Source of the DNA: Osmia lignaria lignaria
Lineage: Eukaryota; Arthropoda; Insecta; Hymenoptera; Megachilidae
Length of the DNA stretch: 64,000 nt
NCBI RefSeq assembly: GCF_051020975.1
Contig: NW_027478164.1
Span: 21,243,501 to 21,307,500, forward strand
Reading direction: 5' to 3'
A model generated the notes under the pieces. The model had not been told where the DNA came from. It was given only the letters and a program-made list of their open reading frames with translations, and did not search any database. Positions 22,101 through 35,225 of this stretch are shown here, piece by piece (the stretch's first letter is position 1; every line of letters starts with the position of its first letter). The translations under genes were made by a program, and so were the position numbers.

Positions 22101-24676
22101 TCAGATGCGTAGTTCTCGAGATATATCAAGATATTTAAAAGTTCCGAAGCCGCACCAACATAATAGAGATACAGAAACACCGTGGCCCCTTTCTTTGAGA
22201 TAACTCTGCACTATTGCGAGCTGTAAATGCCACTTCCAGCTTAGCTGTGCAGAAGAAGAACAACAAGAAGAAGAAATATCTCGAAATATGTCCGTCAGGC
22301 CCCTGCCCTTGAGATATATCTGCAAATATCTCGGAAACGAAGCGAGCTATGGCAAAATGTTGAGAGACCTTTTTTGTAGCGAATTATGTTTCCTACAATT
22401 TATGTTCTATGATATTTTTTGATCAGAAGCGTAGTTTTCGAGATATATCGAGATATTTAAAAGTTCCGAAGCCGCACCAACATAATAGAGATACAGAAAC
22501 ACCGTGGCCCCTTTCTTTGAGATAACTCTGCACTATTGCGAGCTGCAAATGCCACTTCCAGCTTAGCTGTGCAGAGGAAGAACAACACGAAGAAGAAGTA
22601 TCTCGAAATATGTCCGTCAGGCCCGTTCCTTTGAGCTGAATCTGCAAATATCTCGGAAACGAAGCGAGCTATGGCAAAATGTTAAGAGAACTTTTTTGTA
22701 GAGAATTATGTTTCCTACAATTTATGTTCTATGATATTTTTTGATCAGAAGCGTAGTTTTCGAGATATATCGAGATATTTAAAAGTTCCGAAGCCGCACC
22801 AACATACTAGAGATACAGAAACACCGTGGCCCCTTTCTTTGAGATAACTCTGCACTAGTGCGAGCCGCAAATGCCACTTCCAGCTTAGCTGTGCAGAAGA
22901 AGAACAACAAGAAGAAGAAATATCTCGAAATGTGTCCGTCAGGCCCCTTCCCTTGAGATAAATCTGCAAATATCTCGGAAACGAAGCGAGCTATGGCAAA
23001 ATGTTAAGAGACCTTTTTTGTAGAGAATTAAGTTTCCTACTTTTTATGTTCTATGATATTTTTTGATCAGATGCGTAGTTCTCGAGATATATCAAGATAT
23101 TTAAAAGTTCCGAAGCCGCACCAACATAATAGAGATACAGAAACACCGTGGCCCCTCTCTTTGAGATAACTCTGCACTATTGCGAGCTGGAAATGCCACT
23201 TCCAGTTTAGCTGTGCAGAAGAAGAACAACAAGAAGAAGAAATATCTCGAAATATGTCCGTCAGGCCCCTGCCCTTGAGATATATCTGCAAATATCTCGG
23301 AAACGAAGCGAGCTATGGCAAAATGTTGAGAGACCTTTTTTGTAGCGAATTATGTTTCCTACAATTTATGTTCTATGACATTTTTTGATCAGAAGCTTAG
23401 TTTTCGAGATATATCGAGATATTTAAAAGTTCCGAAGCCGCACCAACATAATAGAGATACAGAAACACCGTGGCCCCTTTCTTTGAGATAACTCTGCACT
23501 ATTGCGAGCTGCAATTGCCACTTCCAGCTTAGCTGTGCAGAGGAAGAACAAGAAGAAGAAGAAGTATCTCGAAATATGTCCGTCAGGCCCGTTCCTTTGA
23601 GTTGAATCTGCAAATATCTCGGAAACGAAGCGAGCTATGGCAAAATGTTAAGAGAAGTTTTTTGTAGAGAATTATGTTTCCTACAATTTATGTTCTATGA
23701 TATTTTTTGATCAGAAGCGTAGTTTTCGAGATATATCGAGATATTTAAAAGTTCCGGAGCCGCACCAACATAATAGAGATACAGAAACACCGTGGCCCCT
23801 TTCTTTGAGATAACTCTGCACTAGTGCGAGCCGCAAATGCCACTTCCAGCTTAGCTGTGCAGAAGAAGAACAAGAAGAAGAAGAAATATCTCGAAATATG
23901 TCCGTCAGGCCCCTTCCCTTGAGATATATCTGCAAATATCTCGGAAACGAAGCGAGCTATGGCAAAATGTTAAGAGACCTTTTTTGTAGAAAATTATGTT
24001 TCCTACAATTTATGTTCTATGATATTTTTTGATCAGAAGCGTAGTTTTCGAGATATATCGAGATATTTAAAAGTTCCGAAGCCGCACCAACATAATAGAG
24101 ATACAGAAACACCGTGGCCCCTTTCTTTGAGATAACTCTGCACTAGTGCGAGCCGCAAATGCCACTTCCAGCTTAGCTGTGCAGAAGAAGAACAACAAGA
24201 AGAAGAAATATCTCGAAATATGTCCGTCAGGCCCCTTCCCTTGAGATAAATCTGCAAATATCTCGGAAACGAAGCGAGCTATGGCAAAATGTTAAGAGAC
24301 CTTTTTTGTAGAGAATTATGTTTCCTACTTTTTATGTTCTATAATATTTTTTGATCAGACGCGTAGCTCTCGAGATATATCAAGATATTTAAAAGTTCCG
24401 AAGCCGCACCAACATAATAGAGATACAGAAACAGCGTGGCCCCTTTCTTTGAGATATCTCTGCACTATTGCGAGCTGCAAATGCCACTTCCAGCTTAGCT
24501 GCGCAGAAGAAGAACAACAAGAAGAAGAAATATCTCGAAATATGTCCGTCAGGCCCCTTCCCTTGAGATAAATCTGCAAATATCTCGGAAACGAAGCGAG
24601 CTATGGCAAAATGTTAAGAGACCTTATTTGTAGAGAATTAAGTTTCCTACTTTTTATGTTCTATGATATTTTTTGA
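22101..24676. repeat. 8-monomer HOR, copy 2
   Basis: All B-H markers of copy 1 recur in order. The first monomer is A-like but has TGTAAATGCC in place of TGTAAATACC. In E the segment before the monomer reads TATGACATTTTTTG, which copies 3 and the partial copy share but copy 1 does not. F has GAACAAGAAGAAG. Confidence 0.9.
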
Positions 24677-27252
24677 TCAGATGCGTAGTTCTCGAGATAT
24701 ATCAAGATATTTAAAAGTTCCGAAGCCGCACCAACATAATAGAGATACAGAAACACCGTGGCCCCTTTCTTTGAGATAACTCTGCACTATTGCGAGCTGT
24801 AAATACCACTTCCAGCTTAGCTGTGCAGAAGAAGAACAACAAGAAGAAGAAATATCTCGAAATATGTCCGTCAGGCCCCTGCCCTTGAGATATATCTGCA
24901 AATATCTCGGAAACGAAGCGAGCTATGGCAAAATGTTGAGAGACCTTTTTTGTAGCGAATTATGTTTCCTACAATTTATGTTCTATGATATTTTTTGATC
25001 AGAAGCGTAGTTTTCGAGATATATCGAGATATTTAAAAGTTCCGAAGCCGCACCAACATAATAGAGATACAGAAACACCGTGGCCCCTTTCTTTGAGATA
25101 ACTCTGCACTATTGCGAGCTGCAAATGCCACTTCCAGCTTAGCTGTGCAGAGGAAGAACAACACGAAGAAGAAGTATCTCGAAATATGTCCGTCAGGCCC
25201 GTTCCTTTGAGCTGAATCTGCAAATATCTCGGAAACGAAGCGAGCTATGGCAAAATGTTAAGAGAACTTTTTTGTAGAGAATTATGTTTCCTACAATTTA
25301 TGTTCTATGATATTTTTTGATCAGAAGCGTAGTTTTCGAGATATATCGAGATATTTAAAAGTTCCGAAGCCGCACCAACATACTAGAGATACAGAAACAC
25401 CGTGGCCCCTTTCTTTGAGATAACTCTGCACTAGTGCGAGCCGCAAATGCCACTTCCAGCTTAGCTGTGCAGAAGAAGAACAACAAGAAGAAGAAATATC
25501 TCGAAATATGTCCGTCAGGCCCCTTCCCTTGAGATAAATCTGCAAATATCTCGGAAACGAAGCGAGCTATGGCAAAATGTTAAGAGACCTTTTTTGTAGA
25601 GAATTAAGTTTCCTACTTTTTATGTTCTATGATATTTTTTTATCAGATGCGTAGTTCTCGAGATATATCAAGATATTTAAAAGTTCCGAAGCCGCACCAA
25701 CATAATAGAGATACAGAAACACCGTGGCCCCTCTCTTTGAGATAACTCTGCACTATTGCGAGCTGGAAATGCCACTTCCAGTTTAGCTGTGCAGAAGAAG
25801 AACAACAAGAAGAAGAAATATCTCGAAATATGTCCGTCAGGCCCCTGCCCTTGAGATATATCTGCAAATATCTCGGAAACGAAGCGAGCTATGGCAAAAT
25901 GTTGAGAGACCTTTTTTGTAGCGAATTATGTTTCCTACAATTTATGTTCTATGACATTTTTTGATCAGAAGCTTAGTTTTCGAGATATATCGAGATATTT
26001 AAAAGTTCCGAAGCCGCACCAACATAATAGAGATACAGAAACACCGTGGCCCCTTTCTTTGAGATAACTCTGCACTATTGCGAGCTGCAATTGCCACTTC
26101 CAGCTTAGCTGTGCAGAGGAAGAACAAGAAGAAGAAGAAGTATCTCGAAATATGTCCGTCAGGCCCGTTCCTTTGAGTTGAATCTGCAAATATCTCGGAA
26201 ACGAAGCGAGCTATGGCAAAATGTTAAGAGAAGTTTTTTGTAGAGAATTATGTTTCCTACAATTTATGTTCTATGATATTTTTTGATCAGAAGCGTAGTT
26301 TTCGAGATATATCGAGATATTTAAAAGTTCCGGAGCCGCACCAACATAATAGAGATACAGAAACACCGTGGCCCCTTTCTTTGAGATAACTCTGCACTAG
26401 TGCGAGCCGCAAATGCCACTTCCAGCTTAGCTGTGCAGAAGAAGAACAACAAGAAGAAGAAATATCTCGAAATATGTCCGTCAGGCCCCTTCCCTTGAGA
26501 TATATCTGCAAATATCTCGGAAACGAAGCGAGCTATGGCAAAATGTTAAGAGACATTTTTTGTAGAAAATTATGTTTCCTACAATTTATGTTCTATGATA
26601 TTTTTTGATCAGAAGCGTAGTTTTCGAGATATATCGAGATATTTAAAAGTTCCGAAGCCGCACCAACATAATAGAGATACAGAAACACCGTGGCCCCTTT
26701 CTTTGAGATAACTCTGCACTAGTGCGAGCCGCAAATGCCACTTCCAGCTTAGCTGTGCAGAAGAAGAACAACAAGAAGAAGAAATATCTCGAAATATGTC
26801 CGTCAGGCCCCTTCCCTTGAGATAAATCTGCAAATATCTCGGAAACGAAGCGAGCTATGGCAAAATGTTAAGAGACCTTTTTTGTAGAGAATTATGTTTC
26901 CTACTTTTTATGTTCTATAATATTTTTTGATCAGACGCGTAGCTCTCGAGATATATCAAGATATTTAAAAGTTCCGAAGCCGCACCAACATAATAGAGAT
27001 ACAGAAACAGCGTGGCCCCTTTCTTTGAGATATCTCTGCACTATTGCGAGCTGGAAATGCCACTTCCAGTTTAGCTGTGCAGAAGAAGAACAACAAGAAG
27101 AAGAAATATCTCGAAATATGTCCGTCAGGCCCCTGCCCTTGAGATATATCTGCAAATATCTCGGAAACGAAGCGAGCTATGGCAAAATGTTGAGAGACCT
27201 TTTTTGTAGCGAATTATGTTTCCTACAATTTATGTTCTATGACATTTTTTGA
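24677..27252. repeat. 8-monomer HOR, copy 3, ending in an H/D chimera
   Basis: A-G are present in order (24677-26930) with the same private variants. The eighth monomer (26931) begins as H but ends as D, and is followed by E. The copy is therefore joined directly into a partial copy. A single substitution, TTTTTTTATCAG, marks the start of D at 25641. Confidence 0.9.
26931..27252. repeat. H/D chimeric monomer, deletion junction
   Basis: The left part has H-only variants: GACGCGTAGCTCTCG, AACAGCGTGG and GAGATATCTCTGC (T at 27033). From 27054 the sequence has D-only variants: GGAAATGCC, AGTTTAGC, CCCCTGCCC, GTTGAGAGACC, GTAGCGAATTATG and TATGACATT. The next monomer is E, as expected after D. 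Relative to a full HOR, H-right, A, B, C and D-left are missing, a loss of exactly four monomers (1,288 bp). The exchange point lies in 27034-27053. Confidence 0.93.
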
Positions 27253-28540
27253 TCAGAAGCTTAGTTTTCGAGATATATCGAGATATTTAAAAGTTCCGAA
27301 GCCGCACCAACATAATAGAGATACAGAAACACCGTGGCCCCTTTCTTTGAGATAACTCTGCACTATTGCGAGCTGCAATTGCCACTTCCAGCTTAGCTGT
27401 GCAGAGGAAGAACAAGAAGAAGAAGAAGTATCTCGAAATATGTCCGTCAGGCCCGTTCCTTTGAGTTGAATCTGCAAATATCTCGGAAACGAAGCGAGCT
27501 ATGGCAAAATGTTAAGAGAAGTTTTTTGTAGAGAATTATGTTTCCTACAATTTATGTTCTATGATATTTTTTGATCAGAAGCGTAGTTTTCGAGATATAT
27601 CGAGCTATTTAAAAGTTCCGGAGCCGCACCAACATAATAGAGATAGAGAAACACCGTGGCCCCTTTCTTTGAGATAACTCTGCACTAGTGCGAGCCGCAA
27701 ATGCCACTTCCAGCTTAGCTGTGCAGAAGAAGAACAACAAGAAGAAGAAATATCTCGAAATATGTCCGTCAGGCCCCTTCCCTTGAGATATATCTGCAAA
27801 TATCTCGGAAACGAAGCGAGCTATGGCAAAATGTTAAGAGACCTTTTTTGTAGAAAATTATGTTTCCTACAATTTATGTTCTATGATATTTTTTGATCAG
27901 AAGCGTAGTTTTCGAGATATATCGAGATATTTAAAAGTTCCGAAGCCGCACCAACATAATAGAGATACAGAAACACCGTGGCCCCTTTCTTTGAGATAGC
28001 TCTGCACTAGTGCGAGCCGCAAATGCCACTTCCAGCTTAGCTGTGCAGAAGAAGAACAACAAGAAGAAGAAATATCTCGAAATATGTCCGTCAGGCCCCT
28101 TCCCTTGAGATAAATCTGCAAATATCTCGGAAACGAAGCGAGCTATGGCAAAATGTTAAGAGACCTTTTTTGTAGAGAATTATGTTTCCTACTTTTTATG
28201 TTCTATAATATTTTTTGATCAGACGCGTAGCTCTCGAGATATATCAAGATATTTAAAAGTTCCGAAGCCGCACCAACATAATAGAGATACAGAAACAGCG
28301 TGGCCCCTTTCTTTGTGATATCTCTGCACTATTGCGAGCTGCAAATGCCACTTCCAGCTTAGCTGCGCAGAAGAAGAACAACAAGAAGAAGAAATATCTC
28401 GAAATATGTCCGTCAGGCCCCTTCCCTTGAGATAAATCTGCAAATATCTCGGAAACGAAGCGAGCTATGGCAAAATGTTAAGAGACCTTATTTGTAGAGA
28501 ATTAAGTTTCCTACTTTTTATGTTCTATGATATTTTTTGA
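27253..28540. repeat. 8-mer HOR, partial copy E-F-G-H
   Basis: Four monomers with the E, F, G and H markers, each in order. F carries a private GAGCTATTT (C at 27605), which creates a TAG and truncates the minus-strand frame. H (28219) has TTTGTGATATCTC. Confidence 0.9.
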
Positions 28541-29828
28541 TCAGATGCGTAGTTCTCGAGATATATCAAGATATTTAAAAGTTCCGAAGCCGCACCAACA
28601 TAATAGAGATACAGAAACACCGTGGCCCCTTTCTTTGAGATAACTCTGCACTATTGCGAGCTGTAAATACCACTTCCAGCTTAGCTGTGCAGAAGAAGAA
28701 CAACAAGAAGAAGAAATATCTCGAAATATGTCCGTCAGGCCCCTGCCCTTGAGATATATCTGCAAATATCTCGGAAACGAAGCGAGCTATGGCAAAATGT
28801 TGAGAGACCTTTTTTGTAGCGAATTATGTTTCCTACAATTTATGTTCTATGATATTTTTTGATCAGAAGCGTAGTTTTCGAGATATATCGAGATATTTAA
28901 AAGTTCCGAAGCCGCACCAACATAATAGAGATACAGAAACACCGTGGCCCCTTTCTTTGAGATAACTCTGCACTATTGCGAGCTGCAAATGCCACTTCCA
29001 GCTTAGCTGTGCAGAGGAAGAACAACACGAAGAAGAAGTATCTCGAAATATGTCCGTCAGGCCCGTTCCTTTGAGCTGAATCTGCAAATATCTCGGAAAC
29101 GAAGCGAGCTATGGCAAAATGTTAAGAGAACTTTTTTGTAGAGAATTATGTTTCCTACAATTTATGTTCTATGATATTTTTTGATCAGAAGCGTAGTTTT
29201 CGAGATATATCGAGATATTTAAAAGTTCCGAAGCCGCACCAACATACTAGAGATACAGAAACACCGTGGCCCCTTTCTTTGAGATAACTCTGCACTAGTG
29301 CGAGCCGCAAATGCCACTTCCAGCTTAGCTGTGCAGAAGAAGAACAACAAGAAGAAGAAATATCTCGAAATATGTCCGTCAGGCCCCTTTCCTTGAGATA
29401 AATCTGCAAATATCTCGGAAACGAAGCGAGCTATGGCAAAATATTAAGAGACCTTTTTTGTAGAGAATTAAGTTTCCTACTTTTTATGTTCTATGATATT
29501 TTTTGATCAGATGCGTAGTTCTCGAGATATATCAAGATATTTAAAAGTTCCGAAGCCGCACCAACATAATAGAGATACAGAAACACCGTCGCCCCTCTCT
29601 TTGAGATAACTCTGCACTATTGCGAGCTGGAAATGCCACTTCCAGTTTAGCTGTGCAGAAGAAGAACAACAAGAAGAAGAAATATCTCGAAATATGTCCG
29701 TCAGGCCCCTTCCCTTGAGATATATCTGCAAATATCTCGGAAACGAAGCGAGCTATGGCAAAATGTTAAGAGACCTTTTTTGTAGAAAATTATGTTTCCT
29801 ACAATTTATGTTCTATGATATTTTTTGA
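28541..29828. repeat. 8-mer HOR, terminal partial copy A-B-C-D*
   Basis: A, B and C are intact. The fourth monomer (29507) begins as D (GCCCCTCTCTTTGAG, GGAAATGCC, AGTTTAGC), but its right half has CCCCTTCCCTTGAGATATATC, GTTAAGAGACC and GTAGAAAATTATG, as in monomer F. The HOR pattern ends here, so this D/F-like chimera marks the right border of the 8-monomer domain. Confidence 0.83.
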
Positions 29829-31935
29829 TCAGAAGCGTAGTTTTCGAGGTATATCGAGATATTTAAAAGTTCCGAAGCCGCACCAACATAATAGGGATAC
29901 AGAAACACCGTGGCCCCTTTCTTTGAGATAACTGTGCACTAGTGCGAGCCGCAAATGCCACTTCCAGCTTAGCTGTGCAGAAGAAGAACAACAAGAAGAA
30001 GAAATATCTCGAAATATGTCCGTCAGGCCCCTTCCCTTGAGATAAATCTGCACATATCTCGGAAACGAAGCGAGCTATGGCAAAATGTTAAGAGACCTTT
30101 TTTGTAGAGAATTAAGTTTCCTACTTTTCATGTTCTATGATATTTTTTGATCAGATGCGTAGTTCTCGAGATATATCAAGATATTTAAAAGTTCCGAAGC
30201 CGCACCAACATAATAGAGATACAGAAACACCGTGGCCCCTTTCTTTGAGATAACTCTGCACTATTGCGAGCTGTAAATGCCACTTCCAGCTTAGCTGTGC
30301 AGAAGAAGAACAACAAGAAGAAGAAATATCTCGAAATATGTCCGTCAGGCCCCTTCCCTTGAGATATATCTGCAAATATCTCGGAAACGAAGCGAGCTAT
30401 GGCAAAATGTTAACAGACCTTTTTTGTAGAGAATTATGTTTCCTACAATTTATGTTGTATGATATTTTTTGATCAGAAGCGTAGTTTTCAAGATACATCG
30501 AGATATTTAAAAGTTCCGAAGCCGCACCAACATAATAGAGATACAGAAACACCGTGGCCCCTTTCTTTGAGATAACTCTGCACTAGTGCGAGCCGCAAAT
30601 GCCACTTCCAGCTTAGCTGTGCAGAAGAAGAACAACAAGAAGAAGAAATATCTCGAAATATGTCCGTCAGGCCCCTTCCCTTGAGATAAATCTGCAAATA
30701 TCTCGGAAACGAAGCGAGCTATGGCAAAATGTTAAGGGACCTTTTTTGTAGAGAATTAAGTTTCCTACTTTTTATGTTCTATGATATTTTTTGATCAGAT
30801 GCGTAGTTCTCGAGATATATCAAGATATTTAAAAGTTCCGAAGCCGCACCAACATAATAGAGATACAGAAACGCCGTGGCCCCTTTCTTTGAGATAACTC
30901 TGCACTAGTGCGAGCCGCAAATGCCACTTCCAGCTTAGCTGTGCAGAAGAAGAACAACAAGAAGAAGAAATATCTCGAAATATGTCCGTCAGGCCCCTTC
31001 CCTTGAGATAAATCTGCAAATATCTCGGAAACGAAGAGAGCTATGGCAAAATGTTAAGAGACCTTTTTGGTACAGAATTAAGTTTCCTACTTTTTATGTT
31101 TTATGATATTTTTTGATCAGATGCGTAGTTCTCGAGATATATCAAGATATTTAAAAGTTCCGAAGCCGCACCAACATAATAGAGATACAGAAACACCGTG
31201 GCCCCTTTCTTTGAGATAACTCTGCACTATTGCGAGCTGTAAATGCCACTTCCAGCTTAGCTGTGCAGAAGAAGAACAACAAGAAGAAGAAATATCTCGA
31301 AATATGTCCGTCAGGCCCCTTCCCTTGAGATATATCTGCAAATATCTCGGAAACGAAGCGAGCTATGGCAAAATGTTGAGAGACCTTTTTTGTAGAGAAT
31401 TATGTTTCCTACAATTTATGTTCTATGATATTTTTTGATCAGAAGCGTAGTTTTCGAGATATATCGAGATATTTAAAAGTTCCGAAGCCGCACCAACATA
31501 ATAGAGATACAGAAACACTGTGGCCCCTTTCGTTGAGATAACTCTGCACTAGTGCGAGCCGCAAATGCCACTTCCAGCTTAGCTGTGCAGAAGAAGAACA
31601 ACAAGAAGAAGAAATATCTCGAAATATGTCCGTCAGGCCCCTTCCCTTGAGATAAATCTGCACATATCTCGGAAACGAAGCGAGCTATGGCAAAATATTA
31701 AGAGACGTTTTTTGTAGAGAATTATGTTTCCTACTATTTATGTTCTATGATATTTTTTGATCCGAAGCGTAGTTTTCGAGATATATCGAGATATTTAAAA
31801 GTTCCGAAGCCGCACCAACATAATAGGGATACAGAAACACCGTGGCCCCTTTCTTTGAGATAACTGTGCACTAGTGCGAGCCGCAAATGCCACTTCCAGC
31901 TTAGCTGTGCAGAAGAAGAACAACAAGAAGAAGAC
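29829..31935. repeat. Mixed monomers, 29.8-31.9 kb
   Basis: About six and a half monomers. The 29829 and 31761 monomers share AATAGGGATAC and ATAACTGTGCAC. The 30473 monomer has TTTTCAAGATACATCGAG, whose A at 30490 makes an early stop in the minus-strand frame. No HOR period is clear. Confidence 0.8.
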
Positions 31936-34900
31936 ATATCTCGAAATATGTCCGTCAGGCCCCTTCCCTTGAGATAAATCTGCAAATATCTCGGAAACGA
32001 AGCGAGCTATGGCAAAATGTTAAGAGACCTTTTTTGTAGAGAATTAAGTTTCCTACTTTTTATCTTCTATGATATTTTTTGATCAGATGCGTAGTTCTCG
32101 AGATATATCAAGATATTTAAAAGTTCTGAAGCCGCACCAACATAATAGAGATACAGAAACACCGTGGCCCCTCTCTTTGAGATAACTCTGCACTATTGCG
32201 AGCTGGAAATGCCACTTCCAGTTTAGCTGTGCAGAAGAAGGACAACAAGAAGAAGAAATATCTCGAAATATGTCCGTCAGGCCAGTTCCTTTGAGATGAA
32301 TCTGCAAATATCTCGGAAACGAAGCGAGCTATGGCAAAATGTTAAGAGACGTTTTTTATAGAGAATTATGTTTCCTACAATTTATGTTCTATGATATTTT
32401 TTGATCAGAAGCGTAGTTTTCGAGATACATCGAGATATTTAAAAGTTCCGAAGCCGCACCAACATAATAGAGACACAGAAACACCGTGGCCCCTTTCTTT
32501 GAGATAACTCTGCACTAGTGCGAGCCGCAAATGCCACTTCCAGCTTAGCTGTGCAGAAGAAGAACAACAAGAAGAAGAAATATCTCGAAATATGTCCGTC
32601 AGGCCCCTTCCCTTGAGATAAATCTGCAAATATCTCGGAAACGAAGAGAGCTATGGCAAAATGTTAAGAGACCTTTTTTGTAGAGAATTCAGTTTCCTAC
32701 TTTTTATGTTCTATGATATTTTTTGATCAGATGCGTAGTTCTCGAGATATATCAAGATATTTAAAAGTTCCGAAGCCGCACCAACATAATAGAGATACAG
32801 AAACACCGTGGCCCCTTTCTTTGAGATAACTCTGCACTATTGCGAGCTGTAAATGCAACTTCCAGCTTAGCTGTGCAGAAGAAGAACAACAAGAAGAAGA
32901 AATATCTCGAAATATGTCCGTCAGGCCCCTTCCCTTGAGATATATCTGCAAATATCTCGGAAACGAAGCGAGCTGTGGCAAAATGTTGAGAGACCTTTTT
33001 TGTAGAGAATTATGTTTCCTACAATTTATGTTCTATGATGTTTTTTGATCAGAAGCGTAGTTTTCGAGATATATCGAGATATTTAAAAGTTCCGAAGCCG
33101 CACCAACATAATAGAGATACAGAAACACCGTGGCCCCTTTCGTTGAGATAACTCTGCACTAGTGCGAGCCGCAAATGCCACTTCCAGCTTAGCTGTGCAG
33201 AAGAAGAACAACAAGAAGAAGAAATATCTCGAAATATGTCCGTCAGGCCCCTTCCCTTGAGATAAATCTGCAAATATCTCGGAAACGAAGAGAGCTATGG
33301 CAAAATGTTAAGAGACCTTTTTTGTAGAGAATTAAGTTTCCTACTTTTCATGTTCTATGATATTTTTTCATCAGATGCGTAGTTCTCGAGATATATCAAG
33401 ATATTTAAAAGTTCCGAAGCAGCACCAACATAATAGAGATACAGAAACACCGTGGCCCCTTTCTTTGAGATAACTCTGCACTATTGCGAGCTGTAAATGC
33501 CACTTCCAGCTTAGCTGTGCAGAAGAAGAACAACAAGAAGAAGAAATATCTCGAAATATGTCCGTCAGGCCCCTTCCCTTGAGATAAATCTGCAAATATC
33601 TCGGAAACGAAGCGAGCTATGGCAAAATGTTAAGAGACCTTTTTTGTAGAGAATTAAGTTTCCTACTTTTTATCTTCTATGATATTTTTTGATCAGATGC
33701 GTAGTTCTCGAGATATATCAAGATATTTAAAAGTTCCGAAGCCGCACCAACATAATAGAGATACAGAAACACCGTGGCCCCTCTCTTTGAGATAACTCTG
33801 CACTATTGCGAGCTGGAAATGCCACTTCCAGTTTAGCTGTGCAGAAGAAGGACAACAAGAAGAAGAAATATCTCGAAATATGTCCGTCAGGCCAGTTCCT
33901 TTGAGATGAATCTGCAAATATCTCGGAAACGAAGCGAGCTATGGCAAAATGTTAAGAGACGTTTTTTATAGAGAATTATGTTTCCTACAATTTATGTTCT
34001 ATGATATTTTTTGATCAGAAGCGTAGTTTTCGAGATACATCGAGATATTTAAAAGTTCCGAAGCCGCACCAACATAATAGAGATACAGAAACACCGTGGC
34101 CCCTTTCTTTGAGATAACTCTGCACTAGTGCGAGCCGCAAATGCCACTTCCAGCTTAGCTGTGCAGAAGAAGAACAACAAGAAGAAGAAATATCTCGAAA
34201 TATGTCCGTCAGGCCCCTTCCCTTGAGATAAATCTGCAAATATCTCGGAAACGAAGAGAGCTATGGCAAAATGTTAAGAGACCTTTTTTGTAGAGAATTA
34301 AGTTTCCTACTTTTTATGTTCTATGATATTTTTTGATCAGATGCGTAGTTCTCGAGATATATCAAGATATTTAAAAGTTCCGAAGCCGCACCAACATAAT
34401 AGAGATACAGAAACACCGTGGCCCCTTTCTTTGAGATAACTCTGCACTATTGCGAGCTGTAAATGCAACTTCCAGCTTAGCTGTGCAGAAGAAGAACAAC
34501 AAGAAGAAGAAATATCTCGAAATATGTCCGTCAGGCCCCTTCCCTTGAGATATATCTGCAAATATCTCGGAAACGAAGCGAGCTGTGGCAAAATGTTGAG
34601 AGACCTTTTTTGTAGAGAATTATGTTTCCTACAATTTATGTTCTATGATGTTTTTTGATCAGAAGCGTAGTTTTCGAGATATATCGAGATATTTAAAAGT
34701 TCCGAAGCCGCACCAACATAATAGAGATACAGAAACACCGTGGCCCCTTTCGTTGAGATAACTCTGCACTAGTGCGAGCCGCAAATGCCACTTCCAGCTT
34801 AGCTGTGCAGAAGAAGAACAACAAGAAGAAGAAATATCTCGAAATATGTCCGTCAGGCCCCTTCCCTTGAGATAAATCTGCAAATATCTCGGAAACGAAG

Positions 34901-35225
34901 AGAGCTATGGCAAAATGTTAAGAGACCTTTTTTGTAGAGAATTAAGTTTCCTACTTTTCATGTTCTATGATATTTTTTCATCAGATGCGTAGTTCTCGAG
35001 ATATATCAAGATATTTAAAAGTTCCGAAGCAGCACCAACATAATAGAGATACAGAAACACCGTGGCCCCTTTCTTTGAGATAACTCTGCACTATTGCGAG
35101 CTGTAAATGCCACTTCCAGCTTAGCTGTGCAGAAGAAGAACAACAAGAAGAAGAAATATCTCGAAATATGTCCGTCAGGCCCCTTCCCTTGAGATAAATC
35201 TGCAAATATCTCGGAAACGAAGCGA
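31936..35225. repeat. 5-monomer HOR, two copies (1,610-bp period)
   Basis: Monomers 32083, 32405, 32727, 33049 and 33371 are repeated at 33693, 34015, 34337, 34659 and 34981. Shared private variants in order are AGAAGGACAACAAG with GTTTTTTATAGAG; GAGATACATCGAG with ACGAAGAGAGC; AAATGCAACTTCC with GAGCTGTGGC and TATGATGTTTT; TTTCGTTGAG with TTTTTTCATCAG; and GAAGCAGCACC. Differences are few (GTTCTGAAG in copy 1 only, AGACACAG in copy 1 only). Similarity starts after a mismatch at 31935 and ends near 35228, where copy 2 turns to GAGCAATGGC. Confidence 0.9.
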
